Assembly: GCA_021234155.1 (NCBI GenBank)
Contig: JAJEKV010000020.1
Span: forward strand, 382,938 to 446,937
DNA length: 64,000 nucleotides
Reading direction: 5' to 3'
Origin: Isoetes taiwanensis
Taxonomy: Eukaryota > Streptophyta > Lycopodiopsida > Isoetales > Isoetaceae
Shown here: in pieces, positions 33,871 to 46,492 of the stretch
Layout of the letters: each line of letters opens with the position of its first letter
Position numbering within the stretch: position 1 is the first letter of the stretch
The notes under the pieces: model-generated
What the model was told of the DNA's origin: nothing
Databases searched by the model: none
The model's input: the letters and a program-made list of their open reading frames with translations, nothing else
Program-made: the position numbers and the translations under genes

Positions 33871-36438
33871 ATGGAGTCAGATTTGCGAAGCTTACTGGGT
33901 AAAATGCGGGAAGATATTAGAGCTGAGGCTGAAGCTGGAGTCCCAAAACCAATCCCTTCGGGATCTGACAAGAATTGCTTACATGGAAAGGTCAAAACCG
34001 CACTTAATCGTGAAGGAAAAGAGGTCCATTCTTCGATTTTCCATTTTGGGTCCGTCAGTTCTTCAGTTTTTCAATTCGACTCTGTTCAGAGGGATCTGCA
34101 AAATAATACTCAGGATGCAGATGTGTGCAGCTACGACGAGATCATCTCTGCTGACAGTCCATGTGAAGAAGGAAAAGCTCCATATCATCCAATTCATGCT
34201 CCGTTTTCTCCCAGGCCCCAGTTTATGAGATTTAGAAGGGCTTCATGGTCCAGAAGAAGGGCTAGTGCTAAAAACGGAGACGCACCTTATGATCCAGAGG
34301 TAAATCTTCTTTCTCAAAGGCCTAAATTTCTGAGATATTGCCCTAAAAGGCGCCTAGAATTTCTGCATAGAGGGGATGTGGCAAGGCTTCGGAGATCTGC
34401 TGGGATTTCTTCGCCTCAGAATTCTCAAACTTCTTTGCAACTTAGGTCAGCTAAGTCTAGGGCTCTCTGCAATGAAACAGACAGCCCTTCATCAAAGGTG
34501 GGAGAGGCCACTCCCACATCTAAGCTTGTTAGTGATGCACCCTTCCAATTTAGGGCAAGTGATGATCAGTTTGAATTTAGGGTAAATGACAAAGAACTGT
34601 CAAATGTATGTGATCCTGTGTCTGATATTCATTCAAATAATCCAATGATTCCTGTATGTGAGTTAGCTTCAGATTTGCCATCAGATCCCCCGGTCTAGAA
34701 AATAGATACTAACTCAGCTCTGATTAGTTCTACCACTGAAACCCAGCAAATCGTTAATGCACAGTTGCATGTTCATGATCTCAACCGTCAGAAACCGCAT
34801 TCGGTTTCACATATTGAGGCCACACAATCACCATCTTCATCCAGGCCAAGGCTTAAGATTTTGTTCCTTTTTAGCCTTATGCTTCTTTCTGGTTTGGTTG
34901 CCAGCATATTTATATTGGTGGATAGATTTGAAGACAGAGTTGTTCCAGAATTTTCTTCTACTCTGCAGCCAAATGAAGGGAGCAATATTTCTGATTCTTT
35001 GAGCTGTGAAAACTCTATGTGCATGGTGGTGGAAGATTATCTTTGGTCTGAGGAAGGTATCCTTCATAATCAGTCCGCTGATCTGTTGGAAAATGATAAC
35101 TCTGATCCATATACTGCTATAGTAGAAGAAAATTGTGGTTCAGGTGGTGTTCATGGCATGCATGACATTTTAGATGTGGAAAAAGTATCTCCAGCTTCAC
35201 CAGAGACTCTTCTGGAACTCCAAAAAGAACTAGAAGAAAAAATAGACGAGTTTGGTACTCTTGACACAGAACACCAGTTAGATTACCATAACGATGTTGA
35301 TGCATTGTTCTAATACACGGAGCAACAAAACGCTTCGGATAAATTGCAACCAAGATCTTTTGATGATGGATGGTTATGTTCCAGTTATTGGAAAGATGAA
35401 GTTTTGCTAATCTGCAGATCCACGCATCTAAATGTGACTTCAGAGGAAGCTGACTCTATTACAGTTGATGCTTCAAATAGTAATAGCAGCTTATTTTTTA
35501 ACAATTCGTGTACAGAAAATGATGTCTCTGATGCTTCCAGAGTGTCCGATGACAGTTCTAATATTATGTCATTTCAGCCATCTCTATCTTCAGAAAAGCT
35601 TATAGGCGATGCTTCTTTACAAGAGGTCTGGGATGGTCCCCAGGCTTCTTCTATGGCATATAGAATTCAAGATTTTTGTACATCTTTCAAGCTCGTGCTG
35701 ATAACCACTGGAGTAATCCTCCTCTCATTGATACTGTTTGTCTGGTCTAAACTTTGTAAAAGAACCAGTCTGACAGGTCCTGAGGAGCAAAAATATAGAG
35801 CAACAGAGGAAGTTAAAAGAAGCAGACCAAGGTGCAAAACGCCAGTAGGGGCAAATGAGAATAAACCTATATACAAAGCAACAGTAGAGTTTAGGAATGT
35901 TAATACTGGTTTCAGAGCTTCAGCAGGAGCAAAGGAGAGTAGGTCCAGCCCCACAGCATCAGCTGAAGCAAAAAAAATTAGTTCCAGAGCACCAGCAGAA
36001 GCAAAGGAAAGTTTAATCAGCTTCACATCACCAGGAGAGCCGAAAGAAAGCAAGATCAGCTTCATATCACCAGCAAAAAGTAGACTTGGCTTCACCTCCT
36101 TAGCAGAAGAAAAGGAAAATAGGCCCAGTGTGGCAACTCCAGCAGACACAAAGGGAAAAAGATCCTCCACAGTATCAGCCGAGAGGAAGAAAAGTGGCAT
36201 CCACATGTCTCAGGATCAGTTGATCAAAAATAATGTGCAAGAAAAGCCTGCCACTTCTAGATCACCTGCGCCATATGGCAGCTTCTTAACCCAGGTATGC
36301 AACTACGTTATGTTTAGTACTCTTCTTGTAATTCTTGTCATAATCTAATAATGGTGTATTCAGGTTGCTGATAGAGACAGGCCCGCGTTGACACCAGTGA
36401 GGAGATCTAGCAGAATAAAGAGCAAGTCTGAAAAATAG
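33871..36438 (+). CDS. Plant transmembrane protein with SSRI-type C terminus; two in-frame stops
   Basis: Two exons, 33871-36294 and 36364-36438, with a 69 bp GT-AG intron in phase 0. The start is the ATG at 33871 in GCCATGGAG context; the frame is open upstream to 33682 but not protein-like. The 832-codon frame encodes a polar N terminus (MESDLRSLLGKMREDIRAEA), a membrane helix near residues 327-350 (ILFLFSLMLLSGLVASIFIL), an acidic Ser/Asn-rich middle, a second helix near 607-625 (LVLITTGVILLSLILFVW), degenerate AEAKESxxSFxSPA repeats (about 640-780) and the tail TPVRRSSRIKSK. I recall Arabidopsis membrane proteins of unknown function with a similar tail. The frame is interrupted by TAG at 34696 and TAA at 35311; both would be Gln codons with one C-to-T change, and no frameshift occurs. 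A young pseudogene is the simplest reading. Confidence 0.75.
36295..36363 (+). other. 69 bp intron of the transmembrane-protein gene
   Basis: Donor CAG|GTATGC at 36295 and acceptor TATTCAG at 36363. Splicing joins CAG to GTTGCTGAT and brings the conserved tail TPVRRSSRIKSK into frame. Without splicing the frame ends at 36346. The intron shows the copy is not a processed retrocopy. Confidence 0.8.
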
Positions 36439-37429
36439 ATTACCATTATATAAAAGCCATTTCACAATATTGTGAACGGGCTGACAGGAGTGGAAGCTGT
36501 TTAAAGACTTATCTTCTCGCTCAATGGTCATTGTTGAAGCTCCAATGCATGAGCAAATCAATCATATAAAGGAAGGCTCTCAAATTGGAGCTAGCGTTCA
36601 TTTGATGATTTTCTGTATTTTAGGCCGATCATAGAATCCACTCATGAGCAGCTTGATAAAGTCTAGTCTTTATTAGACAACAATGTTTCAAAAAATTCAT
36701 TGAAAACTTTAAACTCATTGGCTCGTAGGTGTGCCTAGAATGTGTCGTCCGTAAATGGCACCTACCGCACCATGAGCATGGACCCGACAATAAGAGAGCT
36801 CCAAAAGATAAGACACAGAAGCCATGATGTGGTCGAGAACCTCATCAACAGGCTCCAGATGGAGATGCTTGCCCAGATGGCATTCCATATGTTGGTACAC
36901 ATTGTTAAGGCGAGCCATGATGGTGCTCAACAGCCTCCGAGTAGTCAAGGATGCACAAGTGCGAGCATCTATCCCCGCACTGTGGTAAGCAATTGAAGGG
37001 GACTGCCCTGTATGTTGACCGAGATCTGACCTCAGCACAACAAGAGGACCGTAGGCACGAGTTGGCTAAAGTTAAGAGCGTCTGCAGGTAGCGGGAGGAG
37101 CTGCAGGACTTATCTGAGGCAAGATGCAGATCTTTCAGCTGCAAAATGATGTTGCGAATGCTGTGGACCCTCGGGGCCCATCTGTCAAGGCCCCATCCGC
37201 TCCTGACCATGCCTTGCTTGCCTGCTACAGCCGCACACCTTGCTTCGGTTGCCTCATCTGCTGCTGCCTGCAGCATGCCCTCCCTCCCTTCCACCACTTG
37301 CACTGAATCTGCAACTACATCTAGCAAATAGAAATTGTGTCTTAGTGTGGTCTCCTGAAATTATCGAGACTTCCTATGGTAGAAGGGAGATAGTCTCAAC
37401 TCCGTTGCAATATCTTTGATCTTGTAATC
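36439..37429. other. 3' flank and unrecognised frames
   Basis: Contains the 3' flank of the transmembrane-protein gene, then frames at 36742-36996 (plus) and 36715-37327 (minus). These show no motif I know, although the plus frame has a helical look (LQMEMLAQMAFHMLVHIV). They may belong to the LINE whose endonuclease follows. Confidence 0.3.
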
Positions 37430-38300
37430 TGCAATGGACTGGCACAGTGGCCATCCTCCCGTAAGTGCACTTGCAAGCATGAGAAGCAGAGGGGGCAGAT
37501 CTAGCGTGGTAGACTATGTTTTGGTGGCTGGGCAAGATATGCATATCGTCAACCTGGGAGATTCACATTTGTTAGGCATATAGAACATGTGAGTTCAACT
37601 ATAGGGGGTTTTTTCGACTATTTTACATAGGCATACTTACTATCAGGGGTTTTTTTCACTAATATTTGGGGTAAACTATATACTTTAGGGGTTAAACGAG
37701 CCTTCATAAGTTAGTATACCAGAGGTATTCAGATGGCATATCTGCTTTGTTATAAGTGAATCCCCCGGGACTGTCAAGCACTTCCAAGTGGGAATAGATA
37801 GCAGGGATGAGAAGGTGGACTCAGACCATCTACCACTTTACTTGCAGCTAGTTTGACAGGTTGTTTGAACCTCCTGTGTGGCACCTTCTCACATGCTCTA
37901 GCGGCGATTGGATTATGAACATGAGGAGGCTTACGCCCGGATGCTAACAGATGACTTGACATCCATTCTGTAGTACTCAATGCTAGAGCAATAGGCGGGC
38001 CAGTTGATTGACGTCCGACACTACTGCAGAAGGATGCTTTGGGAGAAGCCACCCTCAACGGACCTCAAGGACCACAATCTTTCCATATAACCAATGGTTT
38101 GATGTTGAGTGCAACGAACACAAACCATGGATCTGCGCCGTATCATAAACCCTCGCTCTCATACCGCAGCGGTCCGAAATCGCCTTTTCTTAATGCCAAG
38201 AAAGCAAGGTACTTTCGTTAAGCCTATCAACATAAAATGTTCTACCTCCTGGACCATCATCCTAGGACCTTTTGGTGAAGGGTGCTCAAAAAGGTCAGAA
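37430..38300 (+). mobile_element. LINE ORF2 piece: endonuclease end and linker
   Basis: Fragments of a LINE ORF2, plus strand. Near 37497-37570 the frame reads SSVVDYVLVAGQDMHIVNLG, and near 37790-37850 it reads SRDEKVDSDHLPLYLQLV; these match the D-Y and S-D-H blocks that end the apurinic-type endonuclease domain. About 200 bp of unrelated T- and G-rich sequence lies between them. The linker between endonuclease and reverse transcriptase follows: FDVECNEHKPW near 38098 and KMFYLLDHHPRTFW near 38235, which fits the FD-x-EC and L...P..FW signature of that region. Frames change repeatedly, so the piece is dead. The reverse transcriptase itself does not follow. Confidence 0.65.
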
Positions 38301-38339
38301 AGCCAGTACGACCTATAAGGAACATCACTCCCAAGCCGT

Positions 38340-38534
38340 GGGGGCAATATCTGCAATAGGCTTATAATCTTTAGGGGACCACAACCTTCTCGTGTAACTA
38401 GTGGTTTGATGTTGAGTGCAAGGAACATAAATGATGGGTCCGTCAGATCACAAGCCCTGCTCTGCGCCCACACGTGATCCAACAGAACTGCCTTTTCCTT
38501 AATGCTAAGAAAGCAAGGTACATTCGCGCCCATC
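38340..38534 (+). mobile_element. Second copy of the LINE linker, left half
   Basis: Similar to 38030-38222 in the same orientation (GTTTGATGTTGAGTGCAA occurs in both, then CTTTTCnTTAATGC(C/T)AAGAAAGC). It is cut at 38534 by the large LTR element. Its continuation is found 11.4 kb away at 49947-50020. Confidence 0.75.
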
Positions 38535-40186
38535 TCGTGGCGCCCTCGCTAAAACATACCGGCCATACACTTTCGGCAGAAATCCCCCGGCCCGCTCAAC
38601 AAATCCCGACGCCCTTCGCGTCTACCCAAGCACTCTAAGGTGATCCCTAGTGCGGGGAGGGAACACGGCGGTGTCTTCGCGCCCCTTCCCCTATATGGGC
38701 TCCTATAACAAATGCCAGGCGATAACACGTCGTAACTAGCATCAAACATATACAAATACTACCTCGAAGGGTAGTGCATCACACATATACCAATGCAAAG
38801 ATGATAATCATGAACCATAAAACATGAGAGCTCCTACCCCGTTCGGACTCATAAGGAGGATGACCCGACTAGCTAGGCCTCAAGATAGAGCAGGGGCCGA
38901 GTCATGGCAATGGCGAGGGCCGGCATAGAACAATGGCTAGGGTTGACCACTCCATCCGCCCCTCGCATACTTTGCGGATGGGCTAAATCAGGCTCGCATG
39001 ACTCTAGCCTTCCTGAGACGCAATCCCATGGCATCACCCATCGGGACTACTCCGTGTTGCATCTCCCTGGTCCGATGAGGCAGGAAGGGTTGCATCTCCC
39101 CTTCCTGTGGTCTAGAGGTTCCGGTGGGCGGCTAGAGAATCGCGGACGACACACGATTGCATGCCGACTTAACCCCCAAAACGAGAGCCAAGCCAACACT
39201 TGCGGCTCTCGAGAGGCGGCGACACCATTGCCCCCAGAGGTGTCGGACCCATGCTCGCCCACACCGGTGACCGACCATAAGCCTAGCCCACTATGGGATC
39301 CCCCGGCCCCCACCGGCAGGGGATCCTCCCTCCACATTCCCTCTAGCCCCAAGTTATGTGGTGCCGAGTCATATCATAGCCTCGATAGCCCGGGTGGGCT
39401 CCTATGCACGCCGCAACTAATAGGAACTAAGGGATCTACTCTAGGAGCATACTACATATGGCCCTAGGTCTCTACCCCCTTCCCAATACAAGAGGAGCAA
39501 ACATGATCAACCATCATCACATAATCATCATATCATGAGAATAATCATAAGAAGAACATCTTAACCTAATCATACAACCCTAACTAAGGGTTAGGGTTCA
39601 TTGATTAGGGTTCAAGATGTTGAATATGGGTTCTAGGATGGCTCTACTCTAGATACAAGATACTAGCACATCCGGAATGCTAATTCCGATGAGCTATCAC
39701 AACTACTACCCTACATACCGCCTCCTCGATGCTCTCCCTCCGGATCCGGTGTGCCTCCATGGTCTTCGACTCACGTGATGCCGCTTGCTCTTGCTCCAAG
39801 AACGAAGTCTACCCCCACCGGGCTCAGCCGCACCAGTCTATGCCACAAGAAATCGATGTTCAAAACGGGGTTTTGGAACGAGTAGGTGAGTCTCTCACGG
39901 GTGCTAGGGCTGGAAAGAGGCCTAGGGTTAGGGTTCCAGCCTATATAAGTTAGGGTCCACCTAGGATGCCACGTGGCACCAATCGGGTGAGTCTCGTGGT
40001 GGCGGTTGCCCAATAGGTTAAGGCCACGTGGAAAATGGTCTTAACCTAAGGTTGGCTAAGTTATATGAATAACTTAGTCATGCCCCCTAGTGCCACAATC
40101 TATGGTATACAAGGCTATGAAGATAGACTTGTATAGTGACGTCCAGAATATACGTATTCATAGCGTATATTCCCCCGAACGTCACA
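38535..40186 (-). repeat. 3' LTR, 1,652 bp
   Basis: Left-hand LTR of the 11.4 kb element, homologous along its whole length to 48305-49946. It holds short telomere-like AGGGTT words (about 39575-39612), which are part of the LTR and not telomeric DNA. Confidence 0.9.
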
Positions 40187-43100
40187 TTCTCCCCTTTAGG
40201 ACAATGTTGTCCTCGAGATTGCGCTAAAGGTGACTAACCTACCTTATGCCTGCAAAACAACATAACATACTCTTTAATTCAATTTAAACGGTCAACTTCC
40301 TATTAAAAGTTAATTGTCAAAATTTAGGCTATATTTGTACTTATACAAAATTATACAACCTTAACAAGTTACTTCTTATAATAATTAGGAATTATTATAT
40401 AAGAGTTATTAGGGTTCATAATCTAAATTATGGCTCCCCCTATCCTCTCGTAATGCGCCCCTCCTCGATGCCCACCTCTAACTTGCCTGCACAAGGAGCA
40501 CATTACATTAGTTTAATTAATAAATTTGTGGTTTTAGGGGACCACCCCCCTTACCTACCTCCTTGAGCCGAACTACTAGCTCAAGGTTACCCTACTACCT
40601 TGCACTCGATCATGGCCCCATAAGGATTTGAGCTTAAGGACCATTTAAGATGATCCCATCATCGCCCATGATCAAGTGCTACCTTGTACTCGGTTACCCG
40701 GTTCCGAGTACCCCTAGTGCATCATGCCCCAAGGGTTTTAAGCTAGGGAACGTCTCACGATCCCATCATCGCACATGATCACTTTGACCTTTACCATGAC
40801 CCTCCTACGGCCAGGTATGCGTACCCCGCATCGCGGCATAGAGAGCATCCGATCGATGTCCCATCATCGCCCACCATGCCTCATTCCTCACTCACATGAC
40901 CCTAATGGTCATGCGCACCTCTTGGTGCGTGTTGGCCTAGAGAATGCCCTAAAGGCGTATCCCATCATCGCCCACACGTTCCAAGATTCTGGCACATGCA
41001 CTCTACTAACTAGAATACATGAGCCAGGACTTAAGGCTAACTAAGAAACATACTAAGCTAACCTCCTGGCAAGTCGACGTCGATTAGTTCGGAGACGACT
41101 CGCCCATCAAACTCCTTCATAAACTCTGGGTATTGCTTCTCCAAATCCTGCTTCAATACCCATGTCGCGTCTTCCACGGGCAAGTGCTTCCACTTGACCA
41201 AATGCTGGAGGAATTGAGACCACCTAGTCCTCTTGAATGACTTATCAAGAAGGAATTCAGGCACTATTTCAACTTGATCCTCCGTCATTTCCAACAAAGT
41301 TGGAGTATCCAAAACCTCCTCGGGGTTAGGATCGTGCCTTTTCAATAAACTCACATGGAAGACCTTAAGGTGGGCCAAGGGATCCAACTTGTAGGCTTGA
41401 GAGCCCACTCTTCTCCAAGATCGTGAACGGACCAGCCCACCTCGGGGCGAGCTTCTTACAATTGCCGATGCGAAGCTTCCCTTGCCTAACCTTTACTTGG
41501 GCCAACTTTATCTGCCACAACAAAACAACTCTCGAGGAGTTTTATCTCTATCTGCTAGACTCTTCAGATGTGCCCATGCTGATTGAAGATATCCTCACAC
41601 TTCTACCAAAAGCTACCGCATATATGCTGTTGTTGTTGAGAAACTTCCACCTTGGGCACTAAATTATGCCACATAACTAGGGTCAAGCATTGATAATCAG
41701 AATCGATCATGGGGAGACATCTTCGATGACTCTTGCTTCATATTATTGTACATAATTGACCAGGTGGATGTACTCGGCCCATTTGGATTACTTGTTCCAA
41801 TCATAGTTTCTCAATGTGCTCTCCAAATTTGTGTTGGTGCGGTCCCTTTGCCGATTTGATCACCAAATGGTGAGCAAAACTCATCAACAAGTTGGTGCAG
41901 CTCGTGTTGAAGAAGTCTTGCTAAACGTCGCTAAAGAACTTCGGATCTCTATTGGTGATGATCGACCTGTGCCTTCCATGCAGCCTAAAAGAACTCTTAT
42001 TTAGACCACACGGCTAGGTCCAAGGCGGTGTCTATGGTGTGGCATGGCAAGTATGTGCCCTTTTGATAAACTATATACCACAACCATCAAGGCTTCAAAG
42101 CTTCTTGTTGTCCTTGGAAGGCCAACTATAAAACCCATCTTTGAAGACTTCCCACTTGGCGTCTGGCACCGCCCAAGGTTCCAAAACTCCTAAAATTCGA
42201 AGTTGTTCCGCCCTTGTCTGCTGATGCCACTGACATTCTTGGATATATCTGACCACCTGCTTCTTCATGTCCGGCCAGAAGTAGCTACTTCTAATCTTGA
42301 AGTAGGCCTTTATAAATTTTGCATGGCCGGAAATAGGGCTATTATGCGTGTCCCGAAAAATTTTCTTTACTCCTTATGCTTTGAGTATAGTTGTTCTTTG
42401 ATATTAAAGATTACCTTCCTTTTTTTAAAATATTTGAAGGTTTCTCTTTCTTAATCCGTTCTTGCACTCTTGTAAGGACTAGCCCATCATGTGCTTGAAC
42501 TCCATGTTGGGGAAGATGGCTTCTTCTATCTTCTTGCCCGAATTAAACTTTGCCGAAGTGGAGATGGCATTGCAAATTGCCGCTTCAAAAGCTTGCCAAT
42601 GAGTGGCGACGTCTTAACATCTCCACGGCTGCATGCTCTTCCATTGATTTGTTTGTAGATCACGATGTCGTCGAAGAGAATTGATGAAGAAATCATCCAA
42701 GGAATCTTCAAGATGTCAGATCCTCAAATGCATACGAGTTGGTGGAGCATTCCATAGACTCAAGGGCATCACCGTGAAGTGATAGTGCCCATACCAAGTT
42801 CAAGGAGTCTTATAATTATCTTCCCCTTCATCCTTATTTGGCGATTGCCCGAGAGCTTAAGTCGATTTTGTAGAAGAATCCTGCTTTTTGGGGCTGATCC
42901 ATTATGTCGTTGCTTGTTGAGCTGCCCATGGTTGATATACATCTTTAGACTTCCATCTTGGCCGAAGGATCCCCAAGTTGATCAACTCCTACAATCGCTT
43001 CTTGAGCTCGCTAGCTCGGAAGTCTTGATTCTATAAAGAGCCTTGCTGATCGGCTCCACCTCCCAAGCAAAGAGTGATTTCAGACTCTATGCCTCTATAG

Positions 43101-46100
43101 AGCAAAAAGCTCTCAAATTTCACCGGAGATATATCATGGGACTTCTTAATTAACTTAGAAATTGCCCAAGGCATTTGTTTGGTAGCGTCTTCCTTCTTAC
43201 TATTATGGCTTAGGGTTCGACAACTTGTAGCTTGTGTATGACCTCATTCCTCATGATGCACTTAAGTAATTGCCTTACTGACATGCGTTGCACGATTGGA
43301 ATTACTTAACTTAAATTATAAGGTACTTGCCCTTTGGTGCTGGGATAAGTATCTCTTGCTTATAATAATCAATTATTGCTTTAGCCAGCTTTAATATTGC
43401 ATGCTTATTGTGAGGTCATAATTGCCAATGTACATAAGTTGGTGCCGATGCTCCACTTTGCTTCGCTCTAGGTTGACGTCGAACTTGACTCTTGTTCCGT
43501 TGGTGCTGCTAATTACTTGGCCTTGGCTTAATTACTGGCCTAGATTTAGACTTAAGAGTCTTGCTCTTAAAGATGTCCGTCATCTAGGAGGTGCAAAATT
43601 ACAAGTTAAAGAACTACTTACATAAATCCTATGGCCACAAGTTAGTCACATGACATTACTTTTTTGGGCACACATAGAAAACTATATGATTAGATAATTA
43701 TTCTTGTTTTAGATCTAATCTATACTCTAGGATCTACCCTTTCTTAATTATTGCCCTCTTGAAATAGCCCCACCTTTGAGTTGATGCCATCTAAGAAGTT
43801 GGCCAGACTTATTAGATTGCTTCCCTTCATTTGGTCGGATTATTCCTTATCTTTCGCTGAAGTACTCGTCATATACATGGTCGACGGTTATCCTATTATT
43901 GAATCCTTCTTAGCGAGGTGATCAAGCTCACGAAGAGGTTCCAATAAGTTGGATATCTGCCAGCAATGTATACGATTATTGTACTCCATACATTTCTTCC
44001 CAATCCTTGAAGCTTGCTCAATTCTTGGGTCCCTCTTTCTAAAAGAAAAGACAAAATCTACTCGAAATTTCGTCCCAATCCCATCATGGATGCTATCACC
44101 CATAATTCTAAGAGGCTCAACTATCTGATAGGTCCTCTAGCTTGCTCAAAGCTGGTGTAGTCGTTAGTCGCTGGAGTAGCAAGGCGATGATCCATAATTT
44201 GTTGAAAGAATCTAGTATCCTTGGAGTTGTTGCATGATCATTCAAGTGCCCTGCTTTCTTTTGTCGAACATATTCTGACTCTGATCGTCCTTAATGTTGA
44301 TGTTGACTATCTTTATTAACGTTATCCCTCTTAGTGGACTTGCTGATGTAGTGGCGACCTAAGGTTCGGTGTTGCATCCCAAAGGCTTGAAGGTCATGTT
44401 CACCATTGCGTAGAATCTTTCGTGTTTAACTCATCTGCCTTGAAGGTTATTAGATTCGAGGATGATTCTTCTAACTCCTGAATTGATATTGTTGTGTTGA
44501 GCTTGTTGATTTGATTCTTCATTTTGGCGGCGACATCTTTGCTGTTATAAGACCCGATGACAATGTTGAGTACTTTACCACTTCTAACTGTGCAACTTCT
44601 CTTGCTGAGAGGAGTTTATGTGCATCTATCTGCAAGGACTAATCTTGACTGATCAATTAATAATTCTGGTATTTGGTCCCTCATGATGCCTCTTTTTGAT
44701 GGTGTTTGACCTCCATCTCTGTAAAGATTGTCGTGATCTTGAGATGGCGCCATCAAGGTTGATCTTGTACTTTCTGAAGTATCGGGGGCTGATGAGGAAG
44801 AAGTTTGTTCGCTTTGCCATATTCCTATTCCCGAGAAGCCCACCTTTGCTTGGTTTGTAGTACCTCCTTAGTCAAGCATGTTTGCTTGAAGTCCAAATCT
44901 GATACTACTATGGCCCGGGTACCTATGATAATTTCCCTTAGGGGAGGTTTGTCCAGTCTCATTCTTTAGGGCTCTTGATATCATAAGTCGATGAAGTCTA
45001 CTTGTTGGTGGCGTAGCTGTGACATTAGTCATCGATGTGGGGTCATTCCTCGAGGCAATATGGCACTTAGAGTATCCTTGACTAGGAGATACCCTTCCCC
45101 TAATGTGAGCAATTTTGTAAGTGCCATGATGCCCATTGACTGTTGCATAGCCCTCTTGGCAGTCTTGTGTCTAATCTTGATGTCGCAATCGTCCTTCCTT
45201 TGGCCTCCTCTTTATTATTTGTGTTCGGGCTTCCCTGTACACCATCTTGGCCTTTGATTTGCTGAAGCTTCCTCCATAAGGTTGCCCTCTGCTTTCGATT
45301 CGTTGATGTTGTCGAGTGGCTCCACTGTCGAGGCTCGAGGATCTGTAACGAAGGTTCTCCTGACCTATTTTACTGCCCTAAGCACAAGGTAACTAATACT
45401 ACCACAAGAACAATTTCTTATATCTACTAACTCTACAAACCCTATTTTTATGCCTTTATCCACTCTACCTCAATTGACCCACTTGGCATTTGGCACTTTA
45501 CTAGACACTAAGAAAGGTAGTTATTTACTGTTATGGGGTGGTAGAAGGAGACTCATTCACTGGGTGTACTTGGTGTGCTAGACTGAATTACTTAGATAGA
45601 ATGTATTCCTAGACAATTATCTATGATACAAGGCATGGCTGAAGACACTTGCTGATAGTGCACCTATAACGTGTTTTGGTGTACCTTACCAACGTGTAAC
45701 AACAATTTCTAAGGCCTTGGCAACTAGCTGGGTTTCTAAGAAAAAGGTTTAATTATACTACCTATATGTAGACAAGAAGACACTTAGCAAGATAAGAGCG
45801 ACAACTAAGCTGTGATGAGTGCAAATGCCGTCTCTATCTAGCTTAAGGATCTTGGTTCTAACTCTAAGGCTTGGTCATACTGACAAATGATGACGGTGTA
45901 ATAGGGAGTTCTAGTCGAAATGGCATGGAGATCAAAGAGATGATCAAAGACATGGAAGGCTTGCTCGGCAGGGAAATCACGGATGTGATTGGCCTCCACC
46001 GTACCATCTAACAAAGCTTGATGGCCATTGAACGAGATAGCTATGAAAAATGGCTTGTGAAGATGAGTAGGAGTTGGAAAATTGTCCGAGGTCTTTGAGA

Positions 46101-46307
46101 GCGATTATGGTGAGAAAATGACAAATGAGTAGGGATGCCTCGGGTTCCGTGCACAAGGGTTCTTGATGGAAAAAAACTTTTGTTCCATGGCTATAGGTGT
46201 CTAAATGAGCTATCATGAAGTGCAAATCTAAGTAAAACAAAGCAAGAAACGCTACATGGCAGTTTGTTGGATGAAAATTGGTCAATTTGGGCAAAAATGG
46301 GCGAAAT

Positions 46308-46492
46308 CGGGTCGCGTCGCCCAAATGAGGCTTGCGTTCGCGACGCAGAGGCGTTTCGCGCGATGCAACCCGAGTTGACTTTGACTTTGACTTTTTTTTT
46401 TTTTTTAAACCGGGTCGCGTCGCTACAAATGAGGCCCTGGCGTTCAGCGACGCAGAGGCCTTTCGCGCGATGCAACCCGAGTTGACTTTGAC
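46308..46492. repeat. Tandem duplication inside the LTR element, about 103 bp offset
   Basis: Two copies beginning CGGGTCGCGTCGC (46308 and about 46411), both ending GATGCAACCCGAGTTGACTT. A T run of about 17 lies between them. It is part of the internal region of the 11.4 kb element. Confidence 0.85.

Noticed and set aside
35667-36206. 179-codon minus-strand frame opposite the transmembrane-protein gene
   Set aside because: Its repeated SFASA-type composition is the mirror of the AEAKES repeats on the plus strand; the plus strand has the conserved tail and the intron.
39570-39615. Interstitial telomere repeat (AGGGTT words)
   Set aside because: Only a few imperfect copies, present at the same place in both LTRs; it is ordinary LTR sequence.
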